Notes under the pieces: model-generated
Databases searched by the model: none
Told to the model about the DNA's origin: nothing
What the model saw: the letters and a program-made list of their open reading frames with translations, nothing else
Assembly (NCBI RefSeq): GCF_002157465.1
Contig: NZ_NHOC01000005.1
Coordinates: 71,134-135,133, forward strand
Length of the DNA: 64,000 nucleotides
Direction of reading: 5' to 3'
Source of the DNA: Butyricicoccus porcorum
GTDB taxonomy: Bacteria > Bacillota > Clostridia > Oscillospirales > Butyricicoccaceae
Program-made: the position numbers and the translations under genes
In this document: one piece after another, positions 58,275 to 64,000 of the stretch
Numbering within the stretch: position 1 is the first letter of the stretch
Layout of the letters: every line of letters starts with the position of its first letter

Positions 58275-59453
58275 ATGGATGCTTTTAGCAAGGCCCTGCA
58301 GGCCGACAAGAGAGAAATCATCATCGCGCCGACCATCTACAAATGTGCGAATTTCGCAGAATTCGCAGAGGAATTCAAGCTGAACGAGAGAGACTGCGTT
58401 CTGACCAACGAATTCATCTACAAGCCGTTCATGGAAGAGCTGAACCTGCCGTGCAACTTCGTATTCCAGGAGAAGTTCGGTGTTGGCGAGCCGTCTGAGG
58501 CTATGATCCAGACCATGTACGACGCTATCCCGTACGATTCCTATGACCGCGTCATTGCTGTCGGCGGCGGCGCTATCATGGACCTGTGCAAACTGCTCGG
58601 CTGCAAGCGCCCGGCTTCCATCCACGAGATGTACTTCAAACGTGAGCCGTTCATCCACGAGAAGGAAGTTATCGCAATCCCGACCACCTGCGGCACCGGT
58701 TCCGAGGTTACCAACATTTCCGTTGCAATCGTCAAGGACGAGAAGGACGGCGTTCTGACCGGCGGCGAGACCAAGCTGGGCCTGGTTTCCGATGACATGA
58801 TCCCGAACAAGGTTTGCCTGGTTCCGGATATGCTGAAGACCCTGCCGTACAAGCCGTTCGCTTCTTCCGCAATCGACGCCCTGATCCATGCAACCGAGTC
58901 CTTCCTGTCGCCGCATCGTAAGACCATGACCTCTGAGATGTTCTCCATCAAGGCTATGGAGCTGATCCTGGAAGGCTTCCGCCGCATCGGCGAAGACGGC
59001 CCGGACGCTCGCTTCGGCTACCTCGAGGAGTTCTCCATCGCTTCTACTTACGCTGGCATCGCTTTCCTGAAGGCTGGCTGCGCTACCGTACACGGCATGT
59101 CCTTCCCGCTCGGCGGCACCTACCATGTACCGCATGGTGAGTCCAACTACGCTCTGTTCGGCAAGATCATGGAGATCTACGACGAGATGGACCCGAACGG
59201 CGAAATCCTCGAGTTCAAGAAGCTGGTTGCCCGTATCACCGGCTGCAAGGTCGACAACGCAATCGCATACCTCAACGAGCTGCTCGAGAAGGTTCTGCAC
59301 CTGAAGCCGCTGCGCGAGTACGGCTTCAAGGAATCCGACATCAAGGACTTCCCGGTATCTGTCGAAGCAAACCAGCAGCGCCTGATCACCAACTCCTACA
59401 TCCAGCCGTGGACCCGTGAGCTGATGGAGCGTGTTTACAGAGAGTGCTACTAA
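58275..59453 (+). CDS. 4-hydroxybutyrate dehydrogenase (iron-containing ADH)
   Basis: 392 residues from the ATG 9 nt after AGGAG. Group III alcohol dehydrogenase: NAD-site AVGGGAIMDLCKLLGC, IPTTCGTGSEVTNISVAIV, and iron ligands in ASSAIDALIHATESFLSPH and CATVHGMSFPLGGTYHVPHGESNY. Sequence and neighbours match the clostridial enzyme that reduces succinate semialdehyde to 4-hydroxybutyrate. It leads the block with 4-hydroxybutyryl-CoA dehydratase. Codon use is highly biased. Confidence 0.92.
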   Translation: MDAFSKALQADKREIIIAPTIYKCANFAEFAEEFKLNERDCVLTNEFIYKPFMEELNLPCNFVFQEKFGVGEPSEAMIQTMYDAIPYDSYDRVIAVGGGAIMDLCKLLGCKRPASIHEMYFKREPFIHEKEVIAIPTTCGTGSEVTNISVAIVKDEKDGVLTGGETKLGLVSDDMIPNKVCLVPDMLKTLPYKPFASSAIDALIHATESFLSPHRKTMTSEMFSIKAMELILEGFRRIGEDGPDARFGYLEEFSIASTYAGIAFLKAGCATVHGMSFPLGGTYHVPHGESNYALFGKIMEIYDEMDPNGEILEFKKLVARITGCKVDNAIAYLNELLEKVLHLKPLREYGFKESDIKDFPVSVEANQQRLITNSYIQPWTRELMERVYRECY

Positions 59454-59492
59454 TTGCCGGATAACGCAATATCCCAATACCGTTAGCCTGTA

Positions 59493-59536
59493 AAACGCAG
59501 CGGGTATCGTCCGCGGTACTCGCTGCGTTTCTACTT
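59493..59536 (+). terminator. Terminator-like hairpin between dehydrogenase and dehydratase
   Basis: Stem AAACGCAGCG-GTA/TAC-CGCTGCGTTT with a 10-nt loop and a weak T tail (TTTCTACTT). It may dampen read-through or protect mRNA ends. Confidence 0.5.
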
Positions 59537-59595
59537 CAAAGGGGTTCGTTCCCCCTGACTAGAGAGACGACTGAGAGAAAGGATTTACGATCACT

Positions 59596-61041
59596 ATGAT
59601 GACCAAAGAACAGTACATTGAGTCCCTGCGCAAGCTGAATCTCAACCTGTGGATGTTCGGCAAGAAGGTTGAGAATCCGGTAGACGATCCGGTTATCCGT
59701 CCTTCCCTGAACTCCTTTGCCGCTACATACGAGGCTGCGGAGGATCCGCAGTATGAAGACCTGATGGTCGCTACCTCCCACATCACCGGCAAGAAGATCA
59801 ACCGCTTCACCCACATGCATCAGTCCACCGACGACCTGATTAAGAAGGTTAAGATGCAGCGTATGCTCGGTCAGAAGACCGCTGCCTGCTTCCAGCGCTG
59901 CGTAGGCATGGACGCAATGAACGCCGTATTCTCCTCCACCTACGAAATCGACGAGGCGTGCGGCACCAAGTACCATGAAAACTTCGTCAAGTTCCTGACC
60001 CGCGTACAGGACGAGGACCTCGCAGTTGACGGCGCTATGACCGACGTCAAGGGCGACCGCGGCCTGGCTCCGTCCAAGCAGGCTGACCCGGACCTGTTCC
60101 TGCATGTTGTTGAGCGCACCGCTGACGGCGTTTATGTCACCGGCGCAAAGGCGCATCAGACCGGTTTCGTCAACTCCCACGAGGTTCTGGTTATGCCGAC
60201 CATCTCCATGCGTGAGGGCGACGAGGACTATGCGATTTCCTTCGCAATCCCGACCGATTCCGAGGGCATCACCCTGATCTACGGCCGCCAGTCCTGCGAC
60301 ACCCGCAAGCTGGAGGAGTACAACGATATCGACGTAGGCAACAAGACCTACGGCGGCCACGAAGTCCTGGTTATTTTCGACCATGTATTCGTTCCGAACG
60401 ATCGCATCTTCCTGAACGGCGAAGTGAAGTTCGCTGGCATGATCGTTGAGCGTTTCGCAGGCTATCATCGTCAGTCCTACGGCGGCTGCAAGGTCGGCGT
60501 CGGCGACGTCCTGATCGGTGCTACCGCTCTGGCTGTTGAGATGGCAGGCTGCGCAAAGGCTTCCCATGTCAAGGATAAGCTGATCGAAATGACCCACCTG
60601 AACGAGACCCTGTACGCATGTGGCATCGCATGCTCCTCCCAGGGCTCCAAGACCAAGGCAGGCAACTACCTCATCGACCTGCTTCTGGCAAACGTCTGCA
60701 AGCAGAACGTCACCCGCTTCCCGTACGACATCGCTCGTCTGGCACAGGATCTGGCAGGCGGCCTGATGGTTACCCAGCCGTCTGAGGCAGATTACCGCAA
60801 CCCGCAGCTGAAGCCGTACATCGAGAAGTACCTCAAGGGTGTCGCTTCCGTTCCGACCGAGGATCGCATGCGCGTCCTTCGCCTGATCGAGAACCTGACC
60901 ATGGGTACCGCAGCAGTCGGCTACCTGCCGGAGTCCATGCATGGCGCAGGCTCCCCGCAGGCTCAGCGCATCATGATTGCCCGCCAGTCCAACATGGAGC
61001 AGAAGAAGCAGCTTGCTAAGGCAATTGCACGCATCGACTAA
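59596..61041 (+). CDS. abfD: 4-hydroxybutyryl-CoA dehydratase/vinylacetyl-CoA isomerase
   Basis: 481 residues, close to the 490 of C. aminobutyricum AbfD. It dehydrates 4-hydroxybutyryl-CoA to crotonyl-CoA using FAD and a 4Fe-4S cluster. The cluster ligands are visible: ACFQRC (two Cys) near residue 100 and HRQSYGGC (His and Cys). AKAHQTGFVNSHEVLVMPT and FDHVFVPNDRIFL are typical of the acyl-CoA-dehydrogenase-like fold. AAAGGA is 12 nt before the ATG pair. It is the committed step that joins the 4-hydroxybutyrate route to butyrate formation. Confidence 0.96.
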   Translation: MMTKEQYIESLRKLNLNLWMFGKKVENPVDDPVIRPSLNSFAATYEAAEDPQYEDLMVATSHITGKKINRFTHMHQSTDDLIKKVKMQRMLGQKTAACFQRCVGMDAMNAVFSSTYEIDEACGTKYHENFVKFLTRVQDEDLAVDGAMTDVKGDRGLAPSKQADPDLFLHVVERTADGVYVTGAKAHQTGFVNSHEVLVMPTISMREGDEDYAISFAIPTDSEGITLIYGRQSCDTRKLEEYNDIDVGNKTYGGHEVLVIFDHVFVPNDRIFLNGEVKFAGMIVERFAGYHRQSYGGCKVGVGDVLIGATALAVEMAGCAKASHVKDKLIEMTHLNETLYACGIACSSQGSKTKAGNYLIDLLLANVCKQNVTRFPYDIARLAQDLAGGLMVTQPSEADYRNPQLKPYIEKYLKGVASVPTEDRMRVLRLIENLTMGTAAVGYLPESMHGAGSPQAQRIMIARQSNMEQKKQLAKAIARID

Positions 61042-61087
61042 TTGATTCTGAACAAACGGTGCTGATTTTCTGGCAATAACGTGACAA

Positions 61088-61120
61088 CAGGCACTCATAG
61101 AGCAATTCTGTGGGTGCCTG
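61088..61120 (+). terminator. Strong hairpin after abfD
   Basis: About 14 bp with wobbles, CAGGCACTCATAGA paired to TCTGTGGGTGCCTG, loop GCAAT. T tract is poor (TCTGTCCGTCTG), so it may be a processing or stabilising hairpin rather than a terminator. Confidence 0.45.
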
Positions 61121-61166
61121 TCTGTCCGTCTGTGCTCCCCCCAAATTCCGAAAATGAGGTTATGTT

Positions 61167-61433
61167 ATGCTTCACTGTACTGTAAAATTCTGCGGCGGCT
61201 GCAATCCGCGCTATGACCGCGGCACCGCATACCGCCAAATTTGCAGCCAGCTCGATGGTATCGCGGGCTTCTCGTACCCGGAGGACGGCGTGCATTACGA
61301 TGTGCTGCTGATCCTGCGCGGCTGCACGGGCTGTTCGTACCTGTACGAGGAAATTTCAGCGGAGCACCGCATCATCTGCACCGAGCAGGCGGAAGCAGAT
61401 GGTGCCGCGGCTCGCATCGCCGCACTGGCCTGA
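61167..61433 (+). CDS. Small Cys-rich protein between fermentation genes
   Basis: 88 residues with GAGG 7 nt before the ATG. MLHCTVKFCGGCNPRYDRGTA opens the protein, with C4, C9 and C12, then ILRGCTGCSYLYEE has CTGC, and a further Cys lies in RIICTE. CGGCNPRYDR-type small proteins sit in butyrate and electron-bifurcation clusters of other clostridia. The CxxC pairs suggest a thioredoxin-like or Fe-S/Zn role. I cannot name the function. It is expressed between abfD and the CoA-transferase. Confidence 0.75.
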   Translation: MLHCTVKFCGGCNPRYDRGTAYRQICSQLDGIAGFSYPEDGVHYDVLLILRGCTGCSYLYEEISAEHRIICTEQAEADGAAARIAALA

Positions 61434-61518
61434 ACAGCATTGTATTTTATTTTCCGCCTGACGTTTTATCACAAAATACTTTTTCTGGATATCAAAACAG
61501 AGAGAAAGGATGATACCA

Positions 61519-63093
61519 ATGAGAAAAGTAAAGATTCTGACTCCGGAAGAGGCGGCTCTGCTCATCAACGATGGTGATACCGTCGCAACTTCCGGCTTCG
61601 TAAGCTGTGCATGCCCGGAGACTTTGTCCAAGGCTGTTGAAAAGCGTTTCGTAGAGACCGGCCATCCGAAGGACGTTACCCTGTTCTATGCAGCTGGCCA
61701 GGGCTGGCGCGGTACCCCGGGCTCCGGCGGCGACCACTTCGCACATGAAGGCATGGTCAAGCGCGTTGTCGGCGGCCACTGGGATCGTGCCCCCGGACTG
61801 GGCGCACTCGCTCTTGAGAACAAGATCGAAGCTTATAACCTGCCGCAGGGCGTTATCACCCATATGTACCGCGATATCGCTGCACATAATCTCGGCACCA
61901 TCACTCATGTCGGCCTGTACACCTTCGCTGACCCGCGCAACGGCGGCGGCAAGCTGAACGACTGCACCAAGGAAGACCTCGTCAAGCTGATCGAGATCGA
62001 AGGCCAGGAGCGCCTGCTCTACAAGACCTTCCCGATCGACGTTGTCCTGCTGCGTGCTTCCTACTGCGACGAGCGCGGCAACTGCACCGTACACAGAGAA
62101 GTTGGCCCGCTGGACGTCACCGCCATGGCTCAGGCCTGCAAGAACAGCGGCGGTAAGGTTATCGTTCAGGTTGAGAAGATTGTAGCTGCCGGTTCCCTCG
62201 ATCCGAAGCTGGTCAAGATTCCGGGCATCTACGTTGACGCCGTTGTCATCGGTACCGAAGAGGACAACATGCAGTGCATCGGCGTACCGTACGACGGCTC
62301 CGCTGCCGGCGAGTACACCATCCCGCTGGATTCCATCCCGACCATTCCGCTGAATCAGCGCAAGGTTGTTGCGCGCCGTGCTGCTATGGAGCTGCCGAAC
62401 GATGCAATCGTCAACCTCGGCACCGGTATGCCGGAGCAGATTTCCAATGTTGCGGCTGAAGAAGGTATCGCGGATAAGATGACCCTGACCGTAGAGGCTG
62501 GCCCGATCGGCGGCATCCCGCTGGCTGGCCCGCAGTTCGGCGCGTGCTCCAACGCAGAAGCCATTCTGGAGCACAACGTACAGTTCGACTTCTATCAGGG
62601 CGGCGGCCTGGATATCGCATTCCTCGGTCTGGCTGAAACCGCTCCGAACGGTGACCTGAACGTATCCAAGTTCGGCACCCGTCTGGCAGGCTGCGGCGGC
62701 TTCATCGACATCACCCAGAACGCAAAGAAGGTCTGCTACTGTGGCACCTTCACCGCAAAGGGCCTGAAGGTCAAGGTCGGCGACGGCAAGATCGAAATCG
62801 TGCAGGAAGGCGAAAAGAAGAAGTTCGTCAAGGAAGTTGAGCACATCACCTTCTCCGGCATCTATGCGAACAAGGTTCATCAGCCGGTTCTGTACATCAC
62901 CGAGCGCGCTGTCTTCGAGCTGCGTCCGGAGGGCGTTACCCTGATTGAGATCGCACCGGGCATCGACCTGCAGACCCAGATCCTCGACCAGATGGAATTT
63001 GTACCGCAGATCGCTTATCAGGAAGACGGCACCATCAAGCTGATGGACGAGCGTATCTTCCGCGATGAGCCGATGGGCCTCGCAAACGATTGA
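61519..63093 (+). CDS. pct: Propionate/acetate CoA-transferase, fused-subunit type
   Basis: 524 residues from MRKVKILTPEEAALLINDG, with AGGA 8 nt upstream; an ATG three codons before lacks spacing. It closely resembles clostridial and Megasphaera Pct: GHWDRAPGLGALALENKIEAYNLPQGVITHMYRDIA, FADPRNGGGKLND, and the catalytic Glu in LTVEAGPIGGIPLAG (E326). In this operon it most likely moves CoA from acetyl- or butyryl-CoA to 4-hydroxybutyrate, a role usually filled by the shorter AbfT. The CoA donor cannot be read from sequence. Confidence 0.9.
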   Translation: MRKVKILTPEEAALLINDGDTVATSGFVSCACPETLSKAVEKRFVETGHPKDVTLFYAAGQGWRGTPGSGGDHFAHEGMVKRVVGGHWDRAPGLGALALENKIEAYNLPQGVITHMYRDIAAHNLGTITHVGLYTFADPRNGGGKLNDCTKEDLVKLIEIEGQERLLYKTFPIDVVLLRASYCDERGNCTVHREVGPLDVTAMAQACKNSGGKVIVQVEKIVAAGSLDPKLVKIPGIYVDAVVIGTEEDNMQCIGVPYDGSAAGEYTIPLDSIPTIPLNQRKVVARRAAMELPNDAIVNLGTGMPEQISNVAAEEGIADKMTLTVEAGPIGGIPLAGPQFGACSNAEAILEHNVQFDFYQGGGLDIAFLGLAETAPNGDLNVSKFGTRLAGCGGFIDITQNAKKVCYCGTFTAKGLKVKVGDGKIEIVQEGEKKKFVKEVEHITFSGIYANKVHQPVLYITERAVFELRPEGVTLIEIAPGIDLQTQILDQMEFVPQIAYQEDGTIKLMDERIFRDEPMGLAND

Positions 63094-63130
63094 TTGCTGA
63101 TCAAATAACGCATAACACATGGGTATCTAA

Positions 63131-63148
63131 TTGTTAGTTTTTTAACAC
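63131..63148. promoter_or_regulatory. Rex-like operator upstream of thiolase
   Basis: TTGTTAGTTTTTTAACAC matches the clostridial Rex consensus TTGTTAA-N4-TTAACAA at all but two bases and is 36 bp upstream of the thiolase -35. Confidence 0.6.
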
Positions 63149-63183
63149 TTTCAACTTTTTCACGCTTTTTTTGCGGAAAATAC

Positions 63184-63212
63184 TTGTGAAATATGGCGTT
63201 ATGATGTACAAT
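63184..63212 (+). promoter_or_regulatory. Thiolase promoter
   Basis: TTGTGA, 17-bp spacer, TACAAT, about 96 bp before the start codon. Confidence 0.65.
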
Positions 63213-63308
63213 AGCAAAGGGTTCAGGGAGAAACACCACTCTACCCTCCCTTATCCTATTGTTATATAACTATCCATTCCTGTAGTGAGAAAAAGGAGAA
63301 TAGGGCAA

Positions 63309-64000
63309 ATGAATGTGTATATTTGCAGTGCAAAGAGAACCCCGATCGGTTCCTACGGCAAGAGTCTGAAGGATGTTCCGGCTGTTACGCTCGGCGTTAC
63401 CGCTGCCAAGGCTGCGATTGAGCAGTCCGGCGTTGACGTTGCTGCCATCGATGAGACCATCACCGGCTGCGTCCTCCAGGGCGGTCTGGGTCAGAACATC
63501 GGCCGTCAGATCATGGTTGGCGCAGGTCTGCCGATCACCACTCCGGCAATCACCATCAATAAGGTTTGTGCATCCTCCATGCGCGCAATGAGCCTCGCAG
63601 CTCAGATCATCAAGTCCGGCGACGACCAGTGCATCATGGCTGGCGGCGCTGAGTCCATGTCCGGTGCACCGTATTATGCAAACAAGGTTCGCTGGGGCGC
63701 TCGTATGAACGACATCCAGATGGTCGACCTGATGGTACACGACGGCGTTTGGGATATCTTCAACGGCTACCACATGGGCATCACTGCGGAAAACGTTGCA
63801 GAGCAGTACGGCATCACCCGTGAGATGCAGGACGAGCTGGCTTGCGCTTCCCAGGCAAAGGCTGTTGCAGCAATCAAGGCTGGCAAGTTCAAGGACGAGA
63901 TCGTTCCGGTAGAAGTAAAGCAGAAGAAGAAGACCTTCCTGTTCGACACCGACGAGCATCCGCGTGAGGGCACGACGATGGAGACCCTCGCTGGTCTGCG
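63309..64000 (+). CDS. thlA: Acetyl-CoA acetyltransferase (thiolase), 5' part
   Basis: 230 codons are visible before the window ends. [23 protein letters not shown] is the thiolase N-terminus; [40 protein letters not shown] holds the nucleophilic cysteine (Cys88-like) and [10 protein letters not shown]-like [29 protein letters not shown] follows. It condenses two acetyl-CoA to acetoacetyl-CoA at the start of the butyrate pathway. AAGGAG is 10 nt upstream. Downstream hbd, crt or bcd genes cannot be seen. Confidence 0.95.
   Translation, partial: MNVYICSAKRTPIGSYGKSLKDVPAVTLGVTAAKAAIEQSGVDVAAIDETITGCVLQGGLGQNIGRQIMVGAGLPITTPAITINKVCASSMRAMSLAAQIIKSGDDQCIMAGGAESMSGAPYYANKVRWGARMNDIQMVDLMVHDGVWDIFNGYHMGITAENVAEQYGITREMQDELACASQAKAVAAIKAGKFKDEIVPVEVKQKKKTFLFDTDEHPREGTTMETLAGL

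Noticed and set aside
59536-63120. Two antisense open frames over abfD and the CoA-transferase gene
   Set aside because: Same codon-bias effect as over nifJ; no ribosome sites and no recognisable domains.

Overview
The window looks like a chromosomal segment of a strictly anaerobic, Gram-positive, butyrate-forming gut Clostridium relative (Oscillospirales, perhaps Butyricicoccaceae such as Agathobaculum/Butyricicoccus). The taxonomic guess rests on moderate-to-high GC, Firmicutes-type Shine-Dalgarno sites (GGAGG), an L20-type infC-rpmI-rplT leader, RNase Y, Asp23/FakA, a one-subunit pyruvate:ferredoxin oxidoreductase and a 4-hydroxybutyrate/acetyl-CoA butyrate cluster. No rRNA is present to settle it.

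Layout. 1-9.8 kb: glyoxalase-fold protein (cut by the window edge), NADP-type glutamate dehydrogenase, cardiolipin synthase, malic enzyme, an orphan structured-RNA candidate, tRNA-Gly, an amylomaltase/HAD/LUD operon, and trmB. 9.9-14.3 kb: a ferrous-iron operon (two feoA genes, feoB, a Cys-rich FeoB partner) with four copies of a TTAG-N6-CTAA palindrome, then mnmM and an unknown gene. 14.4-20 kb: CpXC protein, the IF3/L35/L20 operon with an attenuator leader and an ATT start, DUF1292 protein, a 6S RNA candidate, a 33-codon gene with complete signals, a regulator remnant, a TIGR04076-type protein and ComM. 20-25.3 kb: very highly codon-biased nifJ and a processive-type glycolipid glycosyltransferase. 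25.4-26.9 kb: an IS110-family element whose upstream non-coding end probably encodes a bridge RNA. 27-33.4 kb: polysaccharide deacetylase plus LPG-synthase-like membrane protein, a PfkB sugar kinase, an acyl-ACP thioesterase/MNT/HEPN operon with a degenerate MNT, a GNAT and a glycosidase-like exported protein. 33.4-39.1 kb: a nitrogen catabolic cluster (YheO-like regulator, diaminopropionate ammonia-lyase, YgeY, YgeW, carbamate kinase). 39.5-51.6 kb: housekeeping genes (small HTH regulator, recG-lexA, Asp23, FakA-like, pth, an ECF sigma/anti-sigma pair, peptide-binding lipoprotein, pgeF, rny). 51.6-53 kb: an AT-rich foreign restriction-modification pair whose BglII-like endonuclease has an in-frame amber codon. 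53-58 kb: a YhaN-like ATPase and a polar amino acid ABC transporter. 58-64 kb: the fermentation block: 4-hydroxybutyrate dehydrogenase, 4-hydroxybutyryl-CoA dehydratase, a small Cys-rich protein, a Pct-type CoA-transferase and the start of thiolase with a Rex-like site upstream.

How parts fit. Carbon flows through pyruvate (malic enzyme, NifJ, diaminopropionate lyase) to acetyl-CoA, which thiolase condenses towards crotonyl-CoA; the 4-hydroxybutyrate branch (reduction of succinate semialdehyde, CoA transfer, dehydration) joins at the same C4-CoA level. Glutamate dehydrogenase, DpaL/YgeY/YgeW/carbamate kinase and the amino acid ABC system handle nitrogen. Feo supplies iron for the abundant Fe-S enzymes. 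Function calls come from reading translated sequences; no database search was run.
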